From positions 83,897 through 147,896 of the forward strand of contig NZ_VJNV01000023.1 of assembly GCF_008633915.1 (NCBI RefSeq): DNA of 64,000 bases, read 5' to 3'. The position numbers were made by a program, and so were the translations under genes. The notes beneath the pieces are model-generated. The model was given only the letters and a program-made list of their open reading frames with translations, made no database searches and was not told the origin of the DNA. This DNA comes from Campylobacter sp. LR291e (GTDB lineage: Bacteria > Campylobacterota > Campylobacteria > Campylobacterales > Campylobacteraceae). Shown piece after piece: positions 18,142 to 25,858 of this stretch (position 1 is its first letter; each line of letters opens with the position of its first letter).

Positions 18142-18595
18142 TATATACATACTCCTTTTCTATGTTTTTATCTAAGATATATTTTTTAATGCCTTGATAG
18201 CTTAAATTTTTTAATTTATCATCATCCACAAAGCTACTTGATTTTTGGTCATTTTGATAAAGTTCGTATAATCTTAAGCCATTTTCTGCCATTTTTAATT
18301 TAGTTAAAACTATATTATTTTTACCCTTATCATCCTTTATAATCTTAGTTTGAAAGTATAATAAACTAGCATCTTTCATCATATTTAAGGTGCGAATTAG
18401 CACATCGTTAAATAACTTTTTTTCTTCTACCCTATCTTCTGCATGGGTTACTAAAATAGCGATTTTTTGATAATCTAAAAGAGTATTGTGTAGTTTTGTC
18501 ATAGGAATTTCTTCTATATTAAAGGGGTGATTTTTAATGGAATTTTTTAATATTAATACACTTAAAAATATTAATAGCTTATTTCGCCCCATCAT
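18134..18595 (-). CDS. Hypothetical protein (153 residues)
   Basis: This is a mostly helical protein with a short hydrophobic N-terminal stretch (KLLIFLSVLIL, about residues 6-16) that could be a weak membrane anchor. Starts at residue 1 or 2 are possible, and AGGA lies 12-15 bases upstream. A Met at residue 32 (MTKLHNTLLDYQK) would give a purely soluble version. No domain is recognised. Tight overlap with the 60-residue gene suggests that the two proteins work together. It is probably accessory DNA, flanked by gene-poor sequence on both sides. Confidence 0.5.
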   Translation of the reverse strand: MMGRNKLLIFLSVLILKNSIKNHPFNIEEIPMTKLHNTLLDYQKIAILVTHAEDRVEEKKLFNDVLIRTLNMMKDASLLYFQTKIIKDDKGKNNIVLTKLKMAENGLRLYELYQNDQKSSSFVDDDKLKNLSYQGIKKYILDKNIEKEYVYNE

Positions 18596-18886
18596 TTTTG
18601 AAAATTCCTAAAAGCTAGTTTTGTATTTGTAAATCGTATAAAATCAATTATTTTATAAGTGGCAAAGAAAAAATTTAGCATAGCATTATTTATGATTTTT
18701 TTATGTATTTTAAAAAACACTGAATTTGAATTTTGTATGCCTGTATGTAATACAATAAAAATTGCTTTCAAATGCCTTATTATCCAACTTTCCTTTATAT
18801 TTTGTTTGAAAATTCTTTAAAATATTTATAATATTGTATCTATTTTTTTATTTTATTAAAATTAAGCAAGAAAATTTTTTTAAAAG
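18596..18886. other. Gene-free AT-rich spacer
   Basis: About 290 bases lie between the small-gene cluster and the ceuE terminator. Stops occur in all frames and no RNA structure or repeat is recognised. It must hold the promoter of the 18595 gene. Confidence 0.5.
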
Positions 18887-18918
18887 CTTAAGGCTTAAAA
18901 TTAAATTTAAGCCTTAAG
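18887..18918 (-). terminator. Strong intrinsic terminator of the ceu operon
   Basis: Perfect 13-bp arms CTTAAGGCTTAAA and TTTAAGCCTTAAG enclose a 6-base loop, beginning four bases after the ceuE stop. On the minus strand it is followed by a short T run (CTTTT). Confidence 0.8.
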
Positions 18919-18922
18919 TAAA

Positions 18923-19969
18923 TTATTTAACTCCGTCAACTACTTCTTTTATCATGGCACTTAAAGATTTAATCCCATTTCCACCTACTAAGTACCAATA
19001 CTCAGGGTCTAAAAAGACTATTTTACCTTCATTTGCAGCCTTTGTTTTTTTAATCAAGGCATTATTTAAAAACTCGTCATTAACCTTATCCTTGCCAACT
19101 ATAACATTCCTATCTACAATAAAGATAAAATCTGGATTTGTTTCTAAAATATACTCATAATTTATGCTTTTTCCATGAGTCCCTACCTTTATGCTATCAT
19201 CAACCGGGTTAATGCCTAAAATATCATGTATTAGACCAAAGCGAGAAGAAGGTCCAAAGGCTGAAATTTTATTTGCATTTGTCATTATGATAAGGGCTTT
19301 TTTATCCTTTGATAATTCTTCTTTAGCCTTGCTTATCTCACCTTCAATTAGAGCAATTTTCTCATTAGCCTCTGCTTCTTTTCCATAAAGTTTAGCAAGG
19401 GCTAAAGTATTTGTTTTGAAAGAATTTAAAAAGCTTGCATTATCATACCCTATACCCATAAAGGCAGTTGGGGCTATTTCTTTAAGCTTGTCATAATACT
19501 TTGCCTGTCTTCCTGAAATGATGATTAAATCAGGCTTTAAGGCATTAATGGCCTCTAAATCCACTTGTTGAACGCCACCAATGCTATTTTTATTTGAAAA
19601 TTCCACTAAATATCTTGGCAAATTTTTAATAGGTACCCCTACGACATTGTCATTTAAATTTAAGGCAGAAAAGCTATCTAATATACCTAAATCAAGTACC
19701 ACTACCTTTGTAGGGGCCTTTACAACTGAACTTGTACCAAGGCTGTGATGAATGATAAAATTATCCCCATCTTCTTCCACGTTAATAGGGGTTATCTCAA
19801 AACTAGCCTTTGCATCAACTGGCTTAGATTGTTCTGCAGTGCTTGAATTTACTTCAACACTTGTATTATTTCCAGTACTATTTGACTCAGTACTTACTTT
19901 TTTATTATCAGTGCAAGCACTGAAAGCAACGACAATCGCACAAAGTGCGACAACTAAATTTTTTTTCAT
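18923..19969 (-). CDS. ceuE: Enterochelin-type siderophore-binding lipoprotein CeuE
   Basis: The start is set at ATG 19969 (348 residues, MKKNLVVAL) because of a perfect AAGGAG site seven bases upstream; an upstream in-frame extension has none. The signal peptide ends in a lipobox-like FSAC, followed by a Ser/Asn/Thr-rich linker and a class III binding fold. Positive ligand-site elements include SGRQAKYYD, GTHGKSINYE and DPEYWYLVGG; the His and Tyr in the last two match the residues known to coordinate Fe in Campylobacter CeuE (inference by motif). It delivers ferric siderophore to CeuBCD. It is the last gene of the operon. Confidence 0.93.
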   Translation of the reverse strand: MKKNLVVALCAIVVAFSACTDNKKVSTESNSTGNNTSVEVNSSTAEQSKPVDAKASFEITPINVEEDGDNFIIHHSLGTSSVVKAPTKVVVLDLGILDSFSALNLNDNVVGVPIKNLPRYLVEFSNKNSIGGVQQVDLEAINALKPDLIIISGRQAKYYDKLKEIAPTAFMGIGYDNASFLNSFKTNTLALAKLYGKEAEANEKIALIEGEISKAKEELSKDKKALIIMTNANKISAFGPSSRFGLIHDILGINPVDDSIKVGTHGKSINYEYILETNPDFIFIVDRNVIVGKDKVNDEFLNNALIKKTKAANEGKIVFLDPEYWYLVGGNGIKSLSAMIKEVVDGVK

Positions 19970-19982
19970 TATTTCTCCTTTA

Positions 19983-20738
19983 TTAAAAATATATGCAAAC
20001 TCGTTTTTTTTCAAATTCACAAACCTTAATTTGCATATCATAAATTTGTGCTAGCATTTCCGTGTTTATAAGCTTGTCTGTGCTATCACAGGCGATTAAC
20101 TTGCCATTTTTTAGGGCAGCTATCTCATCAGCATAAGTAGCAGCAAAATTTATATCATGCAAGACAACAGCTATTGATTTGTTAAAATCATGCACTAAAT
20201 TTTGCATTAACTGCATAATTTGAACACAATGTTTCATATCAAGGCTATTTAATGGCTCATCAAAAAAGATAAAATCAGTATCTTGTGCTATAATCATCGC
20301 TATAAAGGTCCTTTGTCTTTGACCTCCACTGAGTGTGTCTAAGAATCTATTTTTAAGTTCATAAATTCCCATATAATTTAGGGCAGTGTTAATCTTTTCT
20401 TTGTCAATCTTATTTAATTTTCCTTGAGAATAAGGAAAACGTCCAAAGGCTACTAATTCATCGACCCTTAAACGCATATTTATATTATTTTGTTGTTTTA
20501 ATATAGAAATTTTTTGGGCTAAAATATCGCTTTTATAAGAATTTATAGGTTTATCATTTACATAAATTTCACCACTATCAGCCTTAATAAGACGACTAGC
20601 AATAGCTAAAATGGTGCTTTTCCCAGCCCCATTTGCCCCTATTAAAGCAGTAATCTTACCCTTTTTAAAGCTTAAATTTATATTTTCTAAAACAGCTTTT
20701 TCGTTATAAAATTTATTAATATTTTCGAGCCTTATCAT
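19983..20738 (-). CDS. ceuD: Siderophore ABC transporter ATPase CeuD
   Basis: This 251-residue ABC ATPase has Walker A GANGAGKST at about residues 35-43, Q-loop ILKQQNNINMRLRV, signature LSGGQRQRTFIAM, Walker B FIFFDEPLNSLDM and VVLHDINFAATYADE. These are typical of the FepC/CeuD class. Its start overlaps the ceuC stop as ATGA, and ceuE follows after 13 bases. It energises uptake through CeuBC. Confidence 0.94.
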   Translation of the reverse strand: MIRLENINKFYNEKAVLENINLSFKKGKITALIGANGAGKSTILAIASRLIKADSGEIYVNDKPINSYKSDILAQKISILKQQNNINMRLRVDELVAFGRFPYSQGKLNKIDKEKINTALNYMGIYELKNRFLDTLSGGQRQRTFIAMIIAQDTDFIFFDEPLNSLDMKHCVQIMQLMQNLVHDFNKSIAVVLHDINFAATYADEIAALKNGKLIACDSTDKLINTEMLAQIYDMQIKVCEFEKKRVCIYF

Positions 20739-21673
20739 CTTTTATTATCCTTAAATACTAAATAAATAAAATAAATTCCACCTAGAAAATTTATAATCAC
20801 ACTCACAGTTGTGTTATAGCCAAAAACCTTTGATACGAAAAAAATCGCCCCAACTAGTGCAATCATACTTACAAATACACAAGCAAAAAGTAAAATTTCA
20901 TGTTTGCAGGTTTTAAAAAGTTCATAAGTTATATTTGCTACTATAAGTCCTAAAAAAGTTATAGGACCTACTAGGGCAGTTGCAATCGAGGTTAAAACAG
21001 CAACTATTATCATTAATTTTTTAACTACATTTTGATAATCAATGCCTAAATTTATAGCTAAATCCTTGCCTAAAATCAAAGGATTTAAAATTTTAAGATA
21101 CTTAAATATTATTAAAAAACAAGCAATAGTAGCAATGCTAGCCAGTAATAAAACATCCAAGGCGATATTATCAAAACTTGCAAACATTCTACCTTGTACA
21201 ATCATAAATTCATCAGGGTCAATTAATACTTCAAAAAAAGAACTCAATGTACTAAATAAGGTCCCAAAGATTAAGCCTAAAAGCATGATTAAATATATAC
21301 TTCTTTCGTTTCTAAATAAAATTTTATATAGAAGTAGGGCAAAAAATATCATACAAACTAAGCTTAATAAAAAATTTACATTTTCCTTATAAACACTTAA
21401 ATTAATAGCCCCAAGGGTAAAAACTAAAAAAGATTGCAAAAGCAAATATAAAGAATCAAGCCCTATAATGCTTGGGGTTAGAATTTTATTATTGCTTATG
21501 GTTTGAAAAATAATGGTTGAAACGCCTATGCAAGATGCTACTATTATAACGGCACAAACTTGCATTGAGCGATTTTTAATGGCATATTCGCTAAATTCCC
21601 CTGTAAAGCTAAATATATAAGCAACAATTATAACAAGGGCAATAAGCATTAAAATAAGCATTCTTTTAAGCAT
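20735..21673 (-). CDS. ceuC: Siderophore ABC transporter permease CeuC
   Basis: I set the start at ATG 21673 (312 residues, MLKRMLILML) with AGGA nine bases upstream; the longer frame from 21721 would overlap ceuB by 56 bases. About nine membrane helices are present, with family blocks LGLDLAI-like (LGKDLAINLGIDY) and ALVGPITFLGLIVANI in the second half. It heterodimerises with CeuB. Confidence 0.92.
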   Translation of the reverse strand: MLKRMLILMLIALVIIVAYIFSFTGEFSEYAIKNRSMQVCAVIIVASCIGVSTIIFQTISNNKILTPSIIGLDSLYLLLQSFLVFTLGAINLSVYKENVNFLLSLVCMIFFALLLYKILFRNERSIYLIMLLGLIFGTLFSTLSSFFEVLIDPDEFMIVQGRMFASFDNIALDVLLLASIATIACFLIIFKYLKILNPLILGKDLAINLGIDYQNVVKKLMIIVAVLTSIATALVGPITFLGLIVANITYELFKTCKHEILLFACVFVSMIALVGAIFFVSKVFGYNTTVSVIINFLGGIYFIYLVFKDNKR

Positions 21674-22628
21674 AGTTTTGTTTCCTAAATAAAAGCAAGA
21701 TAAAAACAAAACTTCCAACAACTCCTGCTGTTATGCTTATAGGCATTTCAAAAGGATATATTATAAGTCTTGAAAAAATATCACAAATTAGTAAAAACAA
21801 AGCCCCACTAAGTGCTATGTATATGAGATTTTTTCTAAGATTATCTCCTCTATAAATTGCTATAATATTTGGAATTATAAGCCCTAAAAAGGGGATAACC
21901 CCAACGCTTACAACTATGATTGAAGTGATTATTGAAACTATTAAAAGCCCTATTAATAAGACTAAATTATAAGAAACACCCAAATTTAAGGCAATATCTT
22001 CGCCCATTCCAACAATGGTAATTTTATTTGCAAAGAAAAAGGCTAGTAAAAATAGGGGCAAGCTAATATAAATTAACTCATAATTTCCTTGCATTATATT
22101 TGTAAAGCTACCTTGTAACCAAGCACCTATGCTTTGAATATAATTTAAACTATAAGCAAAAAATGTACTTATCGCACTAACTATACCTCCAAACATAATG
22201 CCTATTAATGGTACAAAGATGATATCTTTAAGCTTGATATATTTTAGCATTTGAATAAAAATAAAACTTCCAATCATAGCAAACAAAGAAGCTATTATAC
22301 CTTGAATTATAAAGGAATTTGACCCAAAAAAAACTAGGGCTATTAATATACCAAATCTCGCACAATCCATAGTTCCAGCTGTGGTTGGAGATACGAATTT
22401 ATTTTGCGTTAATTGTTGCATTATAAGCCCACAAATTCCAAGGCTCATTCCCGTTAATATAATGGCAATTAAGCGAGGTATCCTAGTGATTAATAAAATT
22501 TCTATATTTTCATAATCTAAAAAATTGCTTAAATTTATGTTTTTAACGCCTACAAAGATGCTTATAAAAGAAAAGATAATAAGTAAGCTAAGCAAAATTT
22601 TTAACGAAAAAATATGTCTTAAAAACAC
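21666..22628 (-). CDS. ceuB: Siderophore ABC transporter permease CeuB
   Basis: This 320-residue FecCD-family permease starts with GTG at 22628 behind AAGGA (22634-22638, five-base spacing). The signature GLIMQQLTQNKFVSPTTAGT occupies about residues 65-85, with VSVGVIPFLGLIIPNIIA later. It is the first gene of ceuBCDE. In some Campylobacter CeuBC-type permeases import ferric mono- or bis-catecholates; the same specificity is likely but not proven here. Confidence 0.93.
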   Translation of the reverse strand: MFLRHIFSLKILLSLLIIFSFISIFVGVKNINLSNFLDYENIEILLITRIPRLIAIILTGMSLGICGLIMQQLTQNKFVSPTTAGTMDCARFGILIALVFFGSNSFIIQGIIASLFAMIGSFIFIQMLKYIKLKDIIFVPLIGIMFGGIVSAISTFFAYSLNYIQSIGAWLQGSFTNIMQGNYELIYISLPLFLLAFFFANKITIVGMGEDIALNLGVSYNLVLLIGLLIVSIITSIIVVSVGVIPFLGLIIPNIIAIYRGDNLRKNLIYIALSGALFLLICDIFSRLIIYPFEMPISITAGVVGSFVFILLLFRKQNYA

Positions 22629-22638
22629 AAATATCCTT

Positions 22639-22660
22639 ATAATATAATAATAATTATCAA
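22639..22660 (-). promoter_or_regulatory. Fur-box-like element and -10 region of ceuBCDE
   Basis: On the minus strand TTGATAATTATTATTATAT matches the Fur 7-1-7 pattern with two mismatches and shares TTGATAATTATT exactly with the site upstream of the 8134-14209 operon. AT-rich -10 candidates (TATATT, TATTAT) overlap it, leaving a very short leader before the GTG start. Confidence 0.6.
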
Positions 22661-22746
22661 AGTTGGCTATTGTATCTAAAATTCTTTAATAAGTTATAAA
22701 AAATTGATAAGTATTTTTAAAAATAAAAATTTAACCTAGACTTTGT

Positions 22747-22752
22747 TATAAT
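22747..22752 (+). promoter_or_regulatory. -10 element of the thioesterase gene
   Basis: TATAAT lies 24 bases before the ATG at 22777, with AAGGA as ribosome site between them. It is divergent from the ceu promoter. Confidence 0.6.
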
Positions 22753-22776
22753 TTGTAAAAATTCTAAGGATAGTAT

Positions 22777-23154
22777 ATGAAAATACGTGTTTATTACGAG
22801 GATACTGATGCAGGTGGGGTTGTTTATCATAGTAATTATTTAAAATTTTGTGAAAGAGCAAGGAGTGAAATTTTTTTTCAAAAAAATGCTGATATTTTTG
22901 ATAAAGATAGGGGACATTTTTTGTTAAAAAGAACTACTTGTGATTTTATAAAATCTGCTAAGCTTGGCGATATTTTAGAGATTAAAACGCAAATTTTAGA
23001 ACTTAAAAATGCCTCTGTTATCTTAGAACAAGATATTTTTAAAGACGATATCAAAATCTTTTCTGCAAACTTTGTTTTAGCTTATATAAAAGATTCTAAG
23101 CCTTGTAAAATGGATGAAAATATTAAAAAATATTTTAAAGAATTATCTACTTAG
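22777..23154 (+). CDS. YbgC-family acyl-CoA thioesterase
   Basis: This 125-residue single hotdog-domain protein has the family motif YYEDTDAGGVVYHSNYLKF at residues 5-23, containing the catalytic Asp, and a following ERARSE helix. YbgC-type enzymes hydrolyse short-chain or phospholipid-pathway acyl thioesters in the cytoplasm. There are no tol-pal genes next to it. It converges on and overlaps by eight bases the opposite-strand gene 23147-24334. Confidence 0.92.
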   Translation: MKIRVYYEDTDAGGVVYHSNYLKFCERARSEIFFQKNADIFDKDRGHFLLKRTTCDFIKSAKLGDILEIKTQILELKNASVILEQDIFKDDIKIFSANFVLAYIKDSKPCKMDENIKKYFKELST

Positions 23155-24334
23155 TCTCTTCAAAATTCCCATTTAAACCACGCATTAAGCGAATATTATA
23201 AATAACTTGTGAATTATTTATACTTTCTTCAAATAAGGATTTATTATCGCTTAAAAAATTTGTGTAAAAATAATCAACCCCTATGCTAGTAGCATAAGAC
23301 ACCCAGTTATAATTTATATTTTGATTGAAAATTTCATTTAAATAAGCTAGATTATCATCTGTGTTATTTATGGAATTTGCTATGTAAAAATTGCGTCTGT
23401 CATTTAGCTGAGTAAGGCTAAAAAGGGCAGGGTTATAATTTATTTGAGTTGATAAAAGTACGGCTGGATAAATTTTATATACACGCAGTTGAGAACTAAT
23501 AAGGGCAGTTTTGATTAAGGAGGTATTAAAAAAAATCGTAGTCCCATTTAAAGACTCTTGCGAACGAAGTAAAGATGCAAAATTCATTTTATCACTATTA
23601 ACATTATAAGTAGACGTATCAGGATTTAGTTGCTTAACTTCGCTTGTTAGGCTATTTAGCAAGGATGAGTTTTCACTAAATATAGCTATCTTTGAATTTC
23701 CTTTATTTAAAAGGGTTTTAATTTGTGCTTCGTAATCAATGCCACCAAAAAAGATATTTTCACTTTTTACATTTGTCGTGCTTTTATGCGTTGTAGGTAT
23801 GAAAATTTTCATATTATCTTGGTAATTTTCAAGTACGCTAACTCCTTTTTGAGTAAGGCCTGCTACTATATATTGATAATTTTGAGCCTTTATTTGTTGT
23901 AAGGCCTCTTTTATATTAACACTATCTTCTGTGCCTATTAAAAAAACTTTAAGCTTAATATCTGCCCTTTGTCTTAATAAATAAGCTACACTTGCGTTTA
24001 TTATGGTGTTAGAATAACTTTTTATAGTTTTTTCAGGGATAATAATGGCAAGTTTTATTGAGGCTGATTTTTGAATATTTTTTTCAAAATCTGTTATGGA
24101 ATTTAAAAGTTTTGCATAGATATTTACTAAAAGCTGGTCAGTATTTGAGCTAAATTCACTTAAAAAGCTAAGATAAAGTCTTGATTCTAGGTATTCAAGT
24201 AGGCAATTTTTGTTACAAACATGAGTGCTTAAATTTGGATATATATTTTCACTTGGTTCTATTTTTGATAATTTTTGACTCTTTGCATAAAGTAATATCG
24301 AACTTAGCATTAAAATAAGTATAATTTTTTTCAT
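23147..24334 (-). CDS. Exported protein resembling a type I periplasmic-binding fold
   Basis: This 395-residue protein has a signal peptide (about residues 1-17, ending LLYAK) and two nearby Cys (CNKNC, about 40-44). Repeated beta-alpha units (KLAIIIPEK, YQYIVAGLTQKG, KIAIFSENSSLLNSL, TTIFFNTSLI, VLLSTQINY) resemble a type I binding protein or LpoA-like fold. No transporter genes adjoin, so a structural or cell-envelope role is as likely as ligand capture. Its start overlaps the upstream glycosylase gene by four bases, the same pairing I associate with the rpmH region of C. jejuni. Confidence 0.72.
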   Translation of the reverse strand: MKKIILILMLSSILLYAKSQKLSKIEPSENIYPNLSTHVCNKNCLLEYLESRLYLSFLSEFSSNTDQLLVNIYAKLLNSITDFEKNIQKSASIKLAIIIPEKTIKSYSNTIINASVAYLLRQRADIKLKVFLIGTEDSVNIKEALQQIKAQNYQYIVAGLTQKGVSVLENYQDNMKIFIPTTHKSTTNVKSENIFFGGIDYEAQIKTLLNKGNSKIAIFSENSSLLNSLTSEVKQLNPDTSTYNVNSDKMNFASLLRSQESLNGTTIFFNTSLIKTALISSQLRVYKIYPAVLLSTQINYNPALFSLTQLNDRRNFYIANSINNTDDNLAYLNEIFNQNINYNWVSYATSIGVDYFYTNFLSDNKSLFEESINNSQVIYNIRLMRGLNGNFEETK

Positions 24335-24981
24335 ATAAAACCCTTAATCTTTAATAAATCTTTTTTAAATTCATCTTGATAACTTGGATTTTTTTCTAAA
24401 AAATCCATATCAAAACTTGCCATTATAAGACTATTTTTATAAGATAAAATTTCACCTCTTAAAGAGTTAAAATCATCAAATCCCAAAGCCTTAAAAGGAT
24501 AATAACCTAAGCAAAGTATAAATTTTGGCTTAATTAAATTTATCTCATTTAAGCTAAATGGCAAACAAGATTGTAGCGAAAAATCGTCAACTTTCAAAGA
24601 AGAAAAACATTTAATTAGATAAGAAAAATAAAAATTTTCTTCGTTCAGTCCTAAGTTTTCATAGATTAAAGTTTTTAATCTCTCACCTTGCTTTGAATTA
24701 AGCAAAATTCCACTCTCATTTTCACTTTTTTGCCCAAAACTTGTTAAAACAAAAAGTCTTGCATTTTTTTGAGTTTTTTGCATTAAAATATGTTTTCTTT
24801 GCTTTGAAAATTGACATAAAGAACAAGTACTAGCTGTTTTTCTTAGATTATCAAAGCTTAAATTATATATGTTTTCATCTTTTATCTCATCTAAAAAATC
24901 ATAACCCATGGCTTTAAGATAATGTAAGCTTCGAATCATTAATGAACTTTCAAGTTTAATTAAACTTTGTAAATTTAACAA
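24331..24981 (-). CDS. Uracil-DNA-glycosylase-superfamily protein with Cys cluster
   Basis: This 216-residue protein has a Cys pair TCSLCQFSK (about 53-61) and two more Cys in YLIKCFSS and LQSCLPF, the spacing used for the 4Fe-4S cluster of family 4 uracil-DNA glycosylases. The central ILCLGYYPFKALG matches that family. The usual GEAPG motif A is replaced by TSFGQKSENESG, so base specificity is uncertain. The frame opens with TTG at 24981 without a clear ribosome site; ATG at 24939 (residue 15) is an alternative start. It would act in DNA repair. Confidence 0.75.
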   Translation of the reverse strand: MLNLQSLIKLESSLMIRSLHYLKAMGYDFLDEIKDENIYNLSFDNLRKTASTCSLCQFSKQRKHILMQKTQKNARLFVLTSFGQKSENESGILLNSKQGERLKTLIYENLGLNEENFYFSYLIKCFSSLKVDDFSLQSCLPFSLNEINLIKPKFILCLGYYPFKALGFDDFNSLRGEILSYKNSLIMASFDMDFLEKNPSYQDEFKKDLLKIKGFI

Positions 24982-24994
24982 AATAAAGGTTAAG

Positions 24995-25019
24995 AATTGC
25001 TTGAAATTTTAAAGCAATT
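24995..25019. promoter_or_regulatory. Inverted repeat in the rpmH upstream region
   Basis: AATTGCTT and AAGCAATT form 8-bp arms around a nine-base spacer, 18 bases upstream of the rpmH -10. It could be an operator or an RNA hairpin for the divergent transcript; no known regulator motif is recognised. Confidence 0.35.
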
Positions 25020-25036
25020 TATAAGTAAGGCTTAGA

Positions 25037-25042
25037 TAAAAT
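25037..25042 (+). promoter_or_regulatory. -10 element of rpmH
   Basis: TAAAAT lies 34 bases before the rpmH ATG, with AAGGAA as ribosome site. It drives the long rpmH-rnpA-yidD-yidC-jag-mnmE run. Confidence 0.5.
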
Positions 25043-25076
25043 ACGAACTTTATTTTATATTTTTAAGGAAATTCTT

Positions 25077-25211
25077 ATGAAAAGGACTTATCAACCACAT
25101 AATACTCCTAAAAAACGCACTCATGGTTTTAGGGTTCGTATGAAAAGTAAAAATGGACGTAAGATTATCAACGCAAGACGTTCTAAGGGTAGAAAAAGAC
25201 TTGCTGTGTGA
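25077..25211 (+). CDS. rpmH: 50S ribosomal protein L34
   Basis: This 44-residue, very basic protein starts [18 protein letters not shown] and ends [10 protein letters not shown], the invariant L34 pattern. It is a structural component of the large subunit. It starts after AAGGAAATTCTT. Its stop overlaps the rnpA start (GTGA), the usual coupling of these two genes. It is not close to dnaA in this window. Confidence 0.99.
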   Translation: MKRTYQPHNTPKKRTHGFRVRMKSKNGRKIINARRSKGRKRLAV

Positions 25212-25534
25212 GAACTTTTTTTAAATTTGATAGCAATGAAGAATTTACACAAGTTTACAAAACAGGCAAAAAATGGCACTGCAATGGTTTTATTATTTTT
25301 TATTTAAAAAGTGAAGAAAAAAAAATGGCAGTTGTAGCAGGTAAAAAGGTGGGTAAGGCAGTTATTAGAAATCGCGTTAAACGCGTTTTAAGGGCTTTAT
25401 TTTTTAACGCACAAAATAGTTTAAAAAGTGGTAAGTATATTTTTATAGCCAAAGAAGAAATGAAAACTGCACATTTTTTGCGTTTAGAAAAAGATTTAAA
25501 ATGGGGTTTTAAAAAATTAGAATGTTTAAGATAA
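25208..25534 (+). CDS. rnpA: Ribonuclease P protein component
   Basis: This 108-residue basic protein starts with GTG overlapping the rpmH stop. The family motif [19 protein letters not shown] (about residues 45-63) includes the RNR loop that binds RNase P RNA. N-terminal [19 protein letters not shown] is typical. It assists maturation of tRNA 5' ends. An A9 run just before an internal Met codon is a possible slippage point but the frame is intact. Confidence 0.97.
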   Translation: MRTFFKFDSNEEFTQVYKTGKKWHCNGFIIFYLKSEEKKMAVVAGKKVGKAVIRNRVKRVLRALFFNAQNSLKSGKYIFIAKEEMKTAHFLRLEKDLKWGFKKLECLR

Positions 25535-25851
25535 TTTGTTTAAAGATATTGCGTTTTTATCAGTATTTTATAAGCCCATTAAAGCCTAATTGTTGTAGAT
25601 ATTATCCAAGTTGTTCAAATTTTGCCTTTTTGCAATTTCAAAAAAATAATATTTTCTTAGCCTTTTTTGCAACCTTTATTAGAATTATAAAGTGCAATCC
25701 TTTTTTTAAAGGTGGTTTTGATTATCCAAAAATTTCAACTTCTTTTCAAACTATAAGTATATTTAAGCCTTCTTTTTTAGCAAAAAAACCCTTGCGTTTT
25801 TTATATATTCCTTATAAAAAAGAAGCGTATTATTTAATTAAAATTTTATAA
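25522..25851 (+). CDS. yidD: YidD membrane protein insertion factor
   Basis: This 109-residue protein overlaps rnpA by 13 bases. The hallmark [16 protein letters not shown] (about residues 24-39) and [11 protein letters not shown] match YidD. The N-terminal amphipathic helix ([15 protein letters not shown]) attaches it to the inner membrane, where it helps YidC. A basic C-terminal tail ([16 protein letters not shown]) extends past the core. Confidence 0.95.
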   Translation: MFKIICLKILRFYQYFISPLKPNCCRYYPSCSNFAFLQFQKNNIFLAFFATFIRIIKCNPFFKGGFDYPKISTSFQTISIFKPSFLAKKPLRFLYIPYKKEAYYLIKIL

Positions 25852-25858
25852 AGGAACA

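Noticed and set aside
17358..18922. Prophage or genomic island inserted at the tmRNA 3' end
   Set aside because: No integrase, no repeated copy of the tmRNA end and no phage genes are visible, so only an accessory remnant can be claimed.
19970..20041. 24-residue N-terminal extension of CeuE
   Set aside because: It runs antisense-free into the ceuD end without a ribosome site, whereas ATG 19969 has AAGGAG and begins a proper lipoprotein signal.
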